NCBI GenBank assembly: GCA_013396655.1
Contig: WBMV01003161.1
Location: forward strand, 984,274-1,048,273
Origin: Campylorhamphus procurvoides
Lineage: Eukaryota > Chordata > Aves > Passeriformes > Dendrocolaptidae
Direction: 5' to 3'
DNA length: 64,000 nt
The notes beneath the pieces are model-generated. The model saw only the letters and a list, made by a program, of their open reading frames with translations, did no database searches and was not told the origin of the DNA. Within the stretch, counting starts at the first letter, position 1, and every line of letters starts with the position of its first letter. A program made the position numbers and the translations under genes. This document shows positions 44,096-55,761 of this stretch, piece by piece.

Positions 44096-44320
44096 CTCTC
44101 AATTCTTAACCAAGGCAGGGACATAAATTCATGCCTTTCATTTGCACACAGAAACACTCCTAGTGTTAGCAGTGAGCTTTACAGACTGTCCTCCATGCTG
44201 CTAGCACTGGCACATATACAAATGAGCAGATAAATTCATGGGCTTCTAAGAGACCAATGAATGTTAAAAAACCACGCTCAACCAGAATAAAGAATCTACA
44301 CCACATGGCAGGGTGACACT

Positions 44321-44338
44321 AAAACAAACAAACAAACA
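44321..44338. repeat. (AAAC)4 microsatellite
   Basis: Four tandem AAAC units followed by ATT. No A-tailed element is recognised next to it. Confidence 0.85.
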
Positions 44339-44579
44339 TTCTGCTGTGAATGCCAGATAAGTGGATCAGATTTTTCTTGTTTAAGGATGAATAAAGCCTG
44401 ACCTAGACTCTCACTAGAGGTTTGGATTAAGAATATCATTCACATACACAGGGGGAAAAAAAAATTATCTCGTCTTGATATCTTCTGTCTCTGTAGTTTA
44501 AAAATGGGTTAAGCAAATTCTAGATTTGTACATAAAGATGTAATAAATATAAAAACAATCATCACACAAAAGACCTTTA

Positions 44580-44780
44580 CATGCAGGTGAAGGAGCACAG
44601 CAGGGAAATACTTCCCCACCCACAGAGCTGGAGCCCCTCTCTCCCTACACAACTCAGTGTTTCCACACCAGGCACGCCAGAGCCCACCCTGAGCACGAGG
44701 AGCTCTCTGCCACCACAGCTTGGCTCTCTCTGGGGAGCTCCACTTTGAGCAGGATCTGCACCCACTCCTGCATACAACCT
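44580..44780. other. GC-richer block, no identified content
   Basis: On the minus strand an open frame of 108 codons crosses this block (44509-44835) with a Cys- and Arg-rich, unfamiliar translation. I see no domain and no match to CR1 or LTR text, so I treat it as non-coding. Confidence 0.35.
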
Positions 44781-47390
44781 CAGCAGATAAACAAGCTAAA
44801 ACATTGCCTCCAACTTCTGACTGCACAAAAATCAAGAAAATAAAGCAGCAGATGACACGATCTCCATGCTAAAACCCACTCTAGATGTTCTACATGGTAA
44901 AAACCAAGTGAAATGTTATAAGTATTTCAGAAAGAAGTTCTGTTTAGTTCAAAATTCTCTCATGTTTTTCTCTTAGAATTGAATAAACAAATGCCATTGC
45001 AAGTTGTTTCTTGGGCTTTGCTTTCTGTAAACACTTGTTTGCATCAGATCCTTTCAGTTAATATCCAACCTTCATGTAAGATGGATGGTTCTTCACTTTT
45101 TAAAAAAAAATATTTAATACCACAGGTATTTATAAATAGGTCATAATCGATATTAGATGCATTGCATTTTATTTTGTCAAGGAACAAGAGAGAAGAAGGG
45201 AATACTTTCACTGTTTTCTAAGCTAAAATAGCCTCAGCAAAATATTATGTGAAGTCAGCAGTGCTCCATTAACATCACTGTTTTCAGATTAAGACAAAAA
45301 TAGAATTACAGAACTCCACAATATTTTTCCAATGAACTTTCTCCAGGTCAAATTCAGAATTTTTTTGAAAGGCAAGCAACTTTAACTTCTTTTATTAATA
45401 TTGATTGGGATATAGTAAGGAAACATTAATTGAGCAGAGATGTCATTAGCATCCTTCTACATGACTGCATACTAATTAAGTGGCTTTCATTTTTTCATCT
45501 TAAAAGTCTTCCCACTACCTAAGAAGGGTGGCAATTCCATGTTTTGCATTCATTCAAAATGACTGCAGAAAACAAAAAAACACAGTACAAAACCCACAAA
45601 CTTTCTTGCAATATTCTCCTAGTGCTTCTGCAACTCTGTAAGCAGCCATGTCTGAAGTCTTTCACAAAAATTTTTTTAAGGAGAGTCATTTGAAATATAG
45701 ATCGATACCTTTTCAAAGTGCTTACAAAGTTTTTGCTGCCAATATAATTTCTCTCCACCGCAGAGCTATGCAAAATGAAGTAGATTCAAAAGTTTGCCTT
45801 TGTTTTCTCTTTAATTTACACTACCTGGAGCTAAGGTAATTGGCAGGGGGAAGAAGGTGTAATTTCATTTTGCAAAAGTACCAAAGGTTTCACAGCAACA
45901 TTGCGACACAAGGCGTTTGGGTCTCACAAGAAAGTGTTAAACTGTTTTGCAGCATTGCTGGTGGTCCTTGCACCCAAACATTCAGCAGGTGGGTAATGCT
46001 TGGCAGAGGTACCTCTCTGTCCCTGTGAACAGCTAAAGTTACAATCCCAAAATGTTGCTCTTTTTTTCAGATGCAGTTGACATTAATTTCATTTCACCAT
46101 ACACTGAGTGCAATCCACAGAAATTATGTTGTGTGTTTAAACTTAGAGAAATACAATCACTGCAGGCTGCATAAAAAGCAGAATTTCCAAATTCACCTAT
46201 TTAAACTCATACTCATCTCACACAATTGCTAATTTTATGAAGCAAACAACAACAAGGCCATCTCAAGGCATTCCAGTTATTACCAGACAGATCGCTGAGT
46301 CCTGAACCAAACCCAGCAGCTCCTGTAGAGTAGTCACTTACCTGAATGCAGTACATTACACTGGAGCATCAGGAGGGGTTTTTTCATCTTTTATTGTACA
46401 ATATGAACATTTGCTCCAGAGAGACCACAGAGATGCTGAGGTTTATGTTTTGGTTGGAAGCAGTAGAAGTCAGCAGGTTACGAGGAACAGCAACAAGTAA
46501 AATACATTAGCAAACAAAAAGCGGAGTATATACACTTGTGTAGCCTTAGAAACCTACATATGGTATGAGTGATATTCTGTAGCCATGAATTATGCACTCC
46601 ATTTCCCACTTCAGCCTCATTTTACAACAAAGTCTCCATTGTCTGCTATGTTCATATCCTACTTTACCCAAGACAACTTACCAAAACATAATTTACCCAA
46701 TTACCTGCTCAGAGAAGGTGCCTGACCCTCTCCTAAAGCTCTGCAAAGCAATTATGAGGCCATTTGGAATCAGTGCACTTGAGAATCTCACCACTCCAAA
46801 GCCCCAGAGGAAAGCATTTCCTGAGCAAACCAAGGAGCACAGCAAGGTGGGAGATGCTGGATGTGCCCCCTCCTGGGCAGGCAGTGGGGGAAAGCAAAGC
46901 ACTGGGCATAGGTTACCTGTGTAGGGGCAGAGAGGAGGAAAAGAGGGAGGGAAAGGCTTTGTCCTACCTAAACCCAACAGATGTCAGAAAAGGTGAAGCA
47001 TTGCATCTCAAAACTCAACCTATTTACCACAGGTATCCAGAAGTCTAGCACTCCTTCAGGGTTAAGCAACTGTACTCAAGATATTCCTTTTTTTCCATAA
47101 GTTGCATCTGAAAAAATCTGTATTGGTGACTGGACTCTGTTCAAATCTCTGCATCTGCACTCACTGAGGAAACAGAGTAAATTGGATTTGCCTGCAAAGG
47201 ACTGACACCTAACCGAGTACTCTGCAGAGATTAGGCTATGACATTCCATATCCCTGCAGAAGGGACTGGGATGACACAGCACAGTGGACTGTTCTTTCAC
47301 TCCTGTACATTCACAGTGTTCCTGCTTGTTTTCCATGTCTGTGGTGTGCCCTTTATTTCATTCTTCACTGCTGAAGACTGTGCTGGGCTG

Positions 47391-47552
47391 GGGTGGAGCT
47401 CATCTTCACAGATTTTTGATTTACTTATTAAACTATCTTTATATCAACCCATAAGTTTCCTTACTTCTATCCTTCCAGTTCTCACTCTCATCCCACTGGG
47501 GGGGAGTGAACGAGTGGCTGTGTGGTGATTAGTTATTGACCAGGGTTAAACC
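47391..47552 (+). mobile_element. Fragment of an avian endogenous retrovirus LTR (3' part)
   Basis: The block contains the ATTAAA polyadenylation signal at 47427-47432 in the context TTATTAAACTATCTTTATAT, followed by CAACCCATAAGTTTCC. It continues with a pyrimidine-rich stretch, TCCCACTGGGGGGGAGTGAA, CGAGTGGCTGTGTGGTG, and ends in GGGTTAAACCA. This order matches the 3' part of LTRs that I recognise from songbird genomes, which typically end in a similar GGGTTAAACCA-type sequence just before the provirus body. No primer-binding site or internal viral coding sequence follows. It is therefore a truncated or solo LTR remnant. The left boundary is uncertain and could begin nearer 47350. Family assignment (ERVK or ERVL type) is not attempted. 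Confidence 0.72.
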
Positions 47553-48194
47553 ATTTTAGAGGTCCCTTAAGTACAAAGAGTACAAGATACTTGTGAAATA
47601 CTGAAATATCTTCCTTAGGTTATAATTATGGTACACAAGTAATATTAATGTATGTTTCAACAGAAAAATATACACTATATATTAGTATATAGAGAAAGTT
47701 TATATTAGGCTCTCCACAGCAAAAAAAGAAATGACAGATTAACATTTTATCATTAGATCTCTCCTTAGGAGTTGCAACAGGAGATTCATGTTTGATGCCT
47801 CTCAAAAATATGTACTTGAAGAAAATACATAGTTGTATTACACTGAATAGCACAAAATATTCCAATATGCTGGAAACAATAAGCAATAAATGAAATTTCC
47901 AATTGACTTTCCAGCAAATCTATTTTTATTACAAATGGAGATTTTGCATGTATTGCATTACTTATGGTAATTGTGCGACATCTATTATGAATAACCATGT
48001 ATTCCAATCATCTCTTTTAATTATATTCTGCTGTAAGAGCAAGTCATGCAATACCTTGCCCAGACTTGGTTAACTGTGTGTGTGCTGCATATCACATTCT
48101 AATGGCTATATTGAGGAAAAAAGGTGCACAAACTGTAACAGCAATGGCTTGTAACTGTCAGCTCCTTCATTAGCCAGAAACTACTTTAAAAAGT

Positions 48195-48213
48195 AAAAAA
48201 AAAAAAAAAAAAA
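48195..48213. repeat. A19 homopolymer
   Basis: An uninterrupted run of 19 A lies about 330 bp left of the CR1 fragment. CR1 elements do not normally carry poly(A) tails. No retrotransposon or retrogene body is recognisable to its left, so a simple slippage tract is the likeliest reading. Confidence 0.9.
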
Positions 48214-48539
48214 GGCTGAATTTAAATCTAGTTATGTACTGAGGGAAAAGATTTCTTTGTACTCCTTTCTTTTCTAAAGTTCACTGGAATTGGTACCTTC
48301 ATGCAAAGTGTGTGGTTATCTGCTACTGATGCAGGTACTTAAATTTTCCATAGTGGCAAAGGTGCAACAGCAGCAAACACCTCCTTAGCATTTGTTATCT
48401 ATCATCCATTTATTTGTTTGAGTTTTACTGATGTGAAAAAAGGATAAAATTACAGGTTTGTTCAATCACCACACCAATTACAAATTTGCTCTCTACCAGA
48501 CTAGAAAATAACTGCTGGACTAAAACTATTCATTATTTA

Positions 48540-48868
48540 TAGAATCATACAACTCTTTAGGTTGGAAAAGACCTCTAAAAATCATCAAGCCCAGCCATTA
48601 ACCCAGCAGTGCCAAGCCCATCACAAACCCACATCCCTGAGAGCCACATCTACTCATCACTGAAATCCCTCCAGGGCTGGTGACTCCAGCACTGCCCTGG
48701 CCACCCTTTGGATGAAGGCATTTTTCCAAATGTCCAATTTAACACCTCCACTCCCCCAGCACAACTTCAGGCCATTTCCTCCTGTCCTATTGCTTATTCC
48801 TTGGGAGGATACACTGACCCCCACCTCACTACAACCTCCTTTCGGATAGTAGTAAAGAGCAGTAGGAC
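48540..48868 (-). mobile_element. CR1 LINE 3' tail, 5'-truncated
   Basis: From left to right the plus strand reads as the reverse complement of a CR1 3' end. It has AGAATCATACAACTCTTTAG, then GGTTGGAAAAGACCTCTAA, CCATTAACCCAGCAGTGCCA, CCTCCAGGGCTGGTGACTCC, CATTTCCTCCTGTCCTATTG and GACCCCCACCTCACTACAAC. CR1 is the dominant LINE of bird genomes. Most copies are short 3' fragments like this one, without coding capacity. The element's 3' end is at the left, so it lies in the same sense as FHIT. Divergence from the consensus as I remember it is appreciable (for example, the CATAGAATC terminal repeats are reduced to one unit), suggesting an old insertion. The right boundary is approximate. An open frame running across it on the plus strand is an antisense artefact. 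Confidence 0.93.
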
Positions 48869-51189
48869 AAACAGCACTTGTGTTTTCTTAAACAAAAATG
48901 CCAATTATTGGGTTAAAACTCAAAGGAGGTTTAGAGGCTTTACCTCTTCTCCTTCTGCCTCAGTTTCCCTGCCACTTTTCCTACAAAAGTTTGCTACCTC
49001 TTAACTTTACATTCTTCTACATTGCTTTGCTCCTCTGTCTTTAAACTTGACTTTTCCTTAGAATAAGGCTTTTCTCACTAAATGTTTGGCCAGGTTTCTT
49101 GCTATGCTAAAATAAATTCTTTTTACGAGGTATCTCTGTCACGCCAATGACAGGAACCTCAAAGTAAATCCACTGAAGTCAGTTACCATAAAAATATTGC
49201 TGTAAGCCAACGTGAAAATGCTAACATGCTTTACAAATCCATAATGAGGGTAAACATGACAAAATGGGAGTTCTTCATGTCCCTGGATCTCAAAAGGACA
49301 AGCAATTCCACTTTCAGAAGACACACATTAGTACCACACCTTCAGAACTGTACAGTGAGTGCCCCTGAAGCACACAAAGCAGCAGAGAGGTTCATCCATA
49401 AAGTGGTTTAAGTAATTTATAACTTCCAATCAATGATGATGACAAAAGGTGAATAAAAAGGATTAAACAAAAATGGAATTGGATTTTTTTTAGCTGAATT
49501 TTAGTATGTGTTAGCAGTATAGTCAAGAGATTTAACTGCACAGATCCAACCTATTATTACGACACACGGCTTACAAGCCCATTTTTCAGAGTTCTTACTC
49601 AGGTTTGGAGGTTGGTTCAACACATGACTAATAAAAGACTGCTCATCCCTCTGTGCCATGTGGTAAGATGCACCAGGTTCCAGCCTAGGAGCTCCTGCCT
49701 CTCCCAGATCTGGCCTTCACACAGCTTTTCTAATACCTCTTGCAATGTAGTTTGTGCTATGATCTGAGAAATTCTCACCACTAATCTGCCTAATACATGT
49801 AAATGAGGAACTTAATTGGTAACTTGCTCCATTTTGCAAATCAGCAAGAAATACTTCTTATTTCATCGCTATCTTTTTTTTTTCCTTTCTATTTACACTA
49901 CTGGCACACAGCATTTAGAACGGGATTTTCATTGATACCAGTATATTAATGCAAACAGAATAATATATCCTTATGGTGAAGTACATGCTCCTTCAACAGT
50001 GAGCACCTTTCAAGCAAGACAAGATTTGAAGGGAAAGACAGCATTTTTATCAGGCCAAATGAGACAGTTGACGTCCATGCCCACAAATAAGTCAGACAGA
50101 CAAGCTTTTGTGCACAGAGCCCTGAATGTGTTATCTTCACAAGCAGCATTTCTTAATGTTAGTCAAACACCAGCCCTTTGTTTGTAGACTGCAAACAAAG
50201 TGACTCCAGCCCTGAGATAATTAACTGGCCTCTCAATCACCAGTAAGTTCAAGTGGTTTGCATCCATGGAGCAGTCACTCTTTGGGCTGTTTGAGGAGAC
50301 CCTTCTTCCCAGAACAGCCTGTGAATACAGCAGAGCTGGATCGCTGCTGCCAAGGGTGCAGCCCCACTCTTCACCCTCTGCACAACATGGCTTCATTTAG
50401 CTAAGAATGCTTAAGCACAGCAATGTTTTTCTTATTCTCATTTGTGCAAATAAACATTGTAAGGCATTAATAAGTTCCACTTGAGAGATCAGGACTGATC
50501 ATATAAGGAAAAGTCATGGAACAGCTTTATTTGGGATTTGAGGGAAAAAAAAAAGGGAGTTTTCACTGAAACTCAATAGCTCCTGACAATACGTAAAGTA
50601 AGTCCAAATCTCCTCTGCGTTCCCGATGAAGAGATATATTCTATAGTTTCCCACATTTTCAAATAAGAGCTATCATTTATATCTGTTCTTCCCATTTTTT
50701 TCAGCACCAGCAAAGGTACTGCATCCTTTTCCTAGTACTGTCTTCTTCTAGAGTTACAAGGTGTTTTGAGGAATTCAGGTAAGTAATCCAGTCTTTATTG
50801 GACCAAACAACATTTTTCTGTCCCCCTGTGATAGCCTTGCCATCTCCAGCATCACACCTAAGTTACAAAGTCTTTACCAAACACCCTTATTTTTAGCTCT
50901 TCATTAAAAATAACTAAGTAAATCATAGCAAACAGCAGCTCTGTAACTATGAAGAATTAAAATCCCATATACCTGATAAATACCAGGGTTTCCAACACAA
51001 CCTGTGAGAGAACACTACTGTTCTTTCCAGAGCCAGTGTGCTATCTTCAATGAGAATTCTGTCAGAACTGTACTAAATTAAAAACGACTTTTAAAATGTA
51101 TTAAGAAACAATACTAATCAAAAGGATTATTTCTTTTCAACCGCAAAACTTTTAAGGAAAGCATTATGAAAATATTTGTCTCGAGTAGT

Positions 51190-51370
51190 ACAGCAACTCT
51201 GACAGCAGGTGACAGGGAAGCTCACAGCCAGAGTAACGCTGCAGCAGAGCAGATGCTGCTCTCACACTGCCTGGCCCTGGATCCCATCCCACCCGTGCCA
51301 CAGACCCACAACCACCATGGGCTGTGAGCGAGGCCCTGGAGGAGCATCTGGTTCAACTCATGTTTTCTCC
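51190..51370. other. GC-richer block, possibly an eroded repeat
   Basis: The end of the block (GAGGAGCATCTGGTTCAACT) loosely resembles the antisense CR1 3' region that reads around GAGATCATCTAGTCCAAC. The remainder does not align by eye, so the resemblance is not enough to call a second CR1. Confidence 0.3.
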
Positions 51371-54300
51371 ACTCGTTAATAAAAGCAACAAACTGCAGTA
51401 ACTCACAGAACACCACAAATAATGGCCATTATCTCCATACAGTGATGAAGTTGCCAGAAAACATCACATGCTTTGGGCTTTTATGCATGGGCTATTCCCC
51501 ACAATCAGAATACTTCAGAAATTAAATTTCTATGAAAATAGCAATACAAAATAGTCCAGCAAAATTCAGTAAATAACAGTTAAACTGTCTTGTTCTGTCT
51601 CTCTTTTTCCTATTTTTTATTTAATAGAAAAACCTTTTCATAATTAATCCCATATGAAAAGTTGTTGTAAAGTACTAATTCATTAGAGTCCCATACATGT
51701 GCCTTCAGTAAGGGAGCCAAACTGTCTACCACAAATTTTTATAAAACTACTTCGTCCCGATAACCCTCAGCTTGTTGTTCCCAGCTGGAAAGCCTGTTCC
51801 TTTTAATAACCAATTCAATAAACTGCTGAAAAATGCTTTGTATAATATAGTATTGCCATAGATCTGATGTTTGTCTCTGTCATTACATATTGCATTCAAT
51901 CAATTTACAAATGTTGCTGTGTTCCTTTTGTGCTAGTTCTTCCTACGGCATCCTGAACACAAATCCAAAGATCAATACCTTGTCTACTGAAAAAAAAAAT
52001 TGGACATAGCAAATGAATAATTTTATTTATAATAAAAAGTCCTGGTCCCCAAATGGATTCTGCTAATGTTCAAATTCATTTTTCACGTTTAACACAAGAT
52101 GAAAGCAAGTACCCTGCACAATGCCATGAGAAAGGCAGTGATAAAAACCAGTTCATATTTATTGAAGATGTGAGCAAAACCTCTGGTGCAGAGCTAGGAA
52201 AACATCAATAAAATGGTAGGTCACTCACAAAGTATTTGTTACCATATTAAAGCACAAAAAGTCCATGTCAAAGAGCAGACGGAATTTGTTTAATATCGCC
52301 ACAGTTCTGCTCTGTGGAACTACGGAAGCAGCAAAGCTCTGAAGGAAATCACTCAAGAAGCCAAGTTCATGCTGGTTACATGAGCTGATTTGGTTTGTCT
52401 TGGGCCTCGTGTGCGACAGACAATGCATGGCTGAGTGGACACACATCCCTGCACTGCTCCAGCTACTCCACAGCTGCCTTCCCCAAAAACCACACTGTTG
52501 TCCAAGGGAGCCACAAATGACTTATTTTCCACAATCACTCTCTGCAGAGCAGCAAGTTACAGAACTGAGAGGAAACAATGACTCTGTTTTTCATACAAAA
52601 GGGTACTGGTCCCTGTATATTGGTACACATTCCAGCAAGTTTACAGAATAAGCAGCTCACCTCCCAAGTTTACTGACAAGATGTGCACTGCACACAGCAT
52701 CGTGTCCCACCAAGACTCTTGGGTCCTGGAAAATTCACAGGCATTAACAGAACAAAATCATACAATTTCTAGACAAAACAGAAAACCATCATAAAATACA
52801 CCCAAGTAAAACAGGGTCTCACTGATGAAGACTGTGCCTCCCTGCTCTGAACTCAGACAAGTAGAAGGGGCAGGCAATAAACTACACATGAGAGCAGATC
52901 AGTCACAGAGCCCTCATTGTGCCATGGGAGTTGAGTGACAATGTCTTCGGTCAGACTGTGGTCAGACACCTCTGAGCCTTAACCATTTTCCTGTTAGGTG
53001 ACAGCAGAGGGACTGGGTGTCCTGAGGGGAACACAGAACTAACCCTGCACACTGACCACATGTAGCTCTTCATTTGACTGAGCCAGAAGTGGTGAATAAG
53101 TTTTCTCCTGTCAAACACATGTGCATATTGCAGATTACACACTAAAGATTCCAGTGCAATGCCAGATACCCCTCACTCAACAGTAAGATCCCAGTTCCCT
53201 TCTATTCAAGAATTTGTAATAATCAAAGGGACCCAAGCACAAGCAGGTTCCTCAGCCCACAAACCCACATGCACCCATGTGATGCTGGGGCAGATGAGGC
53301 AGCTCTGCAGGAACAGGAGAGCTTTTCCCTTGCCATAAATGCTGTTGTCACTCTGCCTACGTTTGGTACTGTTAGCACAGTTTGCCCTTCCAGTGTCAAT
53401 CTAAATTCACAGGATTGGCAGCTGGAAATAAACAACAAAAAACTTTGCAGTGTGTTAACTGAGCCAGCCTGCTCAAATCACAGACACTGAACTCCACAAG
53501 ATCATTTTGACTGAATTTTTATTTTAAAACTATTACAGCAAATTCACAGCTCCAATCCTATGTTCTGCTTCAAGATGGAATTTCAACCTTACTAGTTAAT
53601 TAAAGCCACCACCTGGAGAGAGCTGGCTTTCAAACTGATTTCCTTTGTCTCTCTAATTCAGATACATTAATATTTTATTTTCTACTGGAAAAGAAAAAAA
53701 GAAAAGGAATGACAAGTGTGTGCCAAAGACAAGGCAGATAAAATTATTGCAATAAACCAAAGAAAATACACTTGTTACTGCCAGGTCTCAAGATGAATGC
53801 TGCATTATACAGACACTTTAAAGGCTTACAACTGCAAATTGCTCTATTTTACATATTGTATTCTAGCTTTTGTATCAAGAGCTCTTCTAATTTTTTCTTA
53901 TTGTAATGAGAAAGGAAAAAGGTTGGGTTTTTATTACCTGAACATTTATTCAATGGAGAAACAAAGACTACATTATATATTACAACACATAAGCTATTAA
54001 AACAATGTGACACTATAAAATATGCTGCAATACTCATTACGGGATAACAAAGCTAAACCCTGAGCAAATAAATGTATCTGCCAAAAGTCAGCAATAACTA
54101 TACAACTGGAGTTTATAATCTTTAATTATTTAAGAAGGAGAGAAGCTTGCAATAATTAAGCTTTATAGGCTCCTTAAATTGTCATTACTAGGTGCTCACA
54201 AAACTCTAAAACAAGTATCCTTCATCGAAAATACTCTTCTTTATTTTTAACAACAAATGCAATTGTTCACTTAACTGATTAATTCAAAAAAATGTGTTCA

Positions 54301-55575
54301 CTATTGTTTTTAAAACCTCCCCACACAGAACAGATAACATTTATTTCCTCTCTGACCCAGACAATGCATATACCAACATGCTGCCCAGGCATCTACAGGC
54401 TCTGCATGGCACAGTGACTGATGTCCTACTGTCTTTATCTACCTTTGGAAATAGCTTTTGTCATGACAAATCTGCAAATCATATCAATTTACATCAGGTA
54501 TTTCAAAAATTTGAAGTTCAGAAAAACTGTTAATTTAATTCATTAAAATACGTTGGTGAGACATTAACGCCTTTGAAGTTTCTATGAAATCTGTGCATCT
54601 TTGCCATGCATTTATAACCAACTGATCTGACTTCTGGTCCACACAAGCACCATTCAAAGCAGGTGAAGAGAAAAGTTCAACATCAAATAATTACATTCTA
54701 CAGAAGCAATGGGAGGAAAGGAAGGTTCTATTTCAGGAGAAATACATTCATGTGTTTACAAATATATTAAAGTTTACTAAACTTTAAAGTATACACTAGT
54801 TTATGAAAGAAACAACATGAAACTACAGAAGAACAAAAAAACTTTCAATAAACTCCATACAACTCTTCTTTTTCCAAAACACACTCAGTTATTGCTTGAG
54901 TTCTCACTAAAATTTTACCAAGAACTTCTATGGGAAAAGTGATCAGTCTTGATTATTTCTGAAAAATTGCACTCCAGCCACTGAAATCAGCACAAGTTGT
55001 GGAGCAGCAGAGTTTTGACTGGAAAATAACACACCACACTACAAAACACCCTAAGTAGGCTCATTTAGCATCTTGCATTATCAAGTTTCTATAGAGTTTC
55101 TAACTTAAGAATTTTGCTTAACAACATGGGGCTTCACTTTTTCATCAGGAAGTGTGTGTACTATACAGATGGTTTATTTAATTCATTCCCACCTAAATTA
55201 ATCAAAGCAATCTGTCCCAAAAAGAAAAAAAAGTCTTCATATAGGATCCTACTGCCACTTGACAAATGGAGCACATTTAGCCAGAAGCTGAAAACCCTCC
55301 CTAAAAAAGTTACCACATCTAAAAATAAGTGACATTATTAAAAGGGAAGCAGGATGTGTTATTTAGCATAATATGAAATTTAAACAGTACCACCTCAGAT
55401 ACACTTTAAAATGCTTTTAGGAGCACCTGGTTGTTTATACATCCTCTGCGGTGGAAAGGTCAATAGAAATTCACCTCTAAGGTCACAGTTGCTAAGCAAC
55501 TGTTTTCAGCAGTTCTGCTACACTCCTCAGGTACCTTGTGTTCCACTGCCTGGTTTTGGAATAACCCGGCTCGCA

Positions 55576-55584
55576 CCTCACCTG
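55576..55584 (-). promoter_or_regulatory. Cryptic donor CAG|GTGAGG downstream of the FHIT exon
   Basis: On the minus strand the nonamer CAGGTGAGG, close to the ideal vertebrate donor, lies 58 nt downstream of the homology-defined exon end; its GT occupies 55581-55580. Reading from the exon into this extension is open with no stop codon. Use of this site would add 58 nt and shift the frame of the following exons. There is no evidence here that it is used. Confidence 0.5.
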
Positions 55585-55633
55585 GCCTCCCAAGCACCTC
55601 GAGGGGCTCGTGCCCTTCCCAGGAGGACCCAAA

Positions 55634-55639
55634 GGATAC
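55634..55639 (-). promoter_or_regulatory. Splice donor of the FHIT coding exon (weak, GTATCC)
   Basis: The donor is read on the minus strand as C|GTATCC immediately after the first base of the expected His codon. Its position is fixed by homology to the Fhit protein and by phase 1. The sequence departs from the vertebrate consensus: C rather than G at the last exon base, T at +4 and C at +5. The GT dinucleotide is present, so the site can work, but it is predicted to be weak. Confidence 0.8.
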
Positions 55640-55739
55640 GCCCCGGCACCACCGGCTTGCGGTTCACCAGCGCGAAGGAGAGCTCCGTCTGCAGGAACAC
55701 CACCGAGGGCTTGATGAGGTGCTGCCCGAATCTCAGCAT
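55640..55739 (-). CDS. FHIT: FHIT, first coding exon (codons 1-33 plus one base)
   Basis: This is the start of the coding region of the bis(5'-adenosyl)-triphosphatase Fhit, a histidine-triad (HIT) nucleotide hydrolase that cleaves Ap3A to AMP and ADP and is a tumour suppressor in mammals. Read on the minus strand from the ATG at 55739-55737, the peptide begins [12 protein letters not shown], continues [17 protein letters not shown] and ends VVPG. This matches the Fhit N-terminus almost residue for residue. Compared with the human protein as I recall it, there is one residue fewer at the start (M-L-R-F against M-S-F-R-F) and Gln replaces Lys in the FLKTEL segment. The Phe near the start and the Asn before Arg-Lys-Pro are positions I recall as lining the nucleotide pocket in human Fhit. 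The segment ends one base into the next codon (C of the expected His), followed by GT, which is the human phase-1 boundary. Exons with the His-triad motif lie outside the window. GC is 65%, with eight CpGs in 100 nt, unlike the AT-rich flanks. The exon looks intact. Confidence 0.95.
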
Positions 55740-55761
55740 GATGAACGTCAGTCCTCGGGGT
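55640..55761 (-). other. FHIT: FHIT exon (22 nt 5' UTR plus first coding segment)
   Basis: The exon is bounded by a good acceptor at its upstream end and a GT donor at its downstream end, for 122 nt in total. The 5' UTR portion is 55740-55761. It has no in-frame stop and no other ATG before the start codon. The ATG has A at -3 and C at +4, an adequate but not optimal initiation context. The exon corresponds to human exon 5, where the first four exons are non-coding; the avian exon number is not known from this window. Confidence 0.9.

Larger units (their letters stand above)
1..55639 (-). other. FHIT intron after the first coding exon (partial; human intron 5 equivalent)
   Basis: This 55.6 kb stretch contains no second exon that I can recognise and continues beyond the left edge. 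FHIT introns are very long in all vertebrates I know of; the human equivalent is several hundred kilobases and overlaps the common fragile site FRA3B. The DNA is AT-rich with many short A or T runs. Identified contents are a CR1 tail, an LTR fragment, two minisatellite-like tandem repeats, simple repeats and some GC-richer blocks, each listed separately. Open reading frames of 60-147 codons occur on both strands with unremarkable composition and are considered chance. The remaining sequence looks unique, and I see nothing further in it. Confidence 0.85.

Noticed and set aside
48708..49004. 98-codon plus-strand open frame
   Set aside because: Its first half is the antisense of the CR1 3' region, so it is not a protein-coding gene.
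51330..51365. Possible second CR1 fragment (GGAGCATCTGGTTCAACT)
   Set aside because: The similarity is short and loose and the neighbouring sequence does not continue the CR1 consensus; noted only in the block description.
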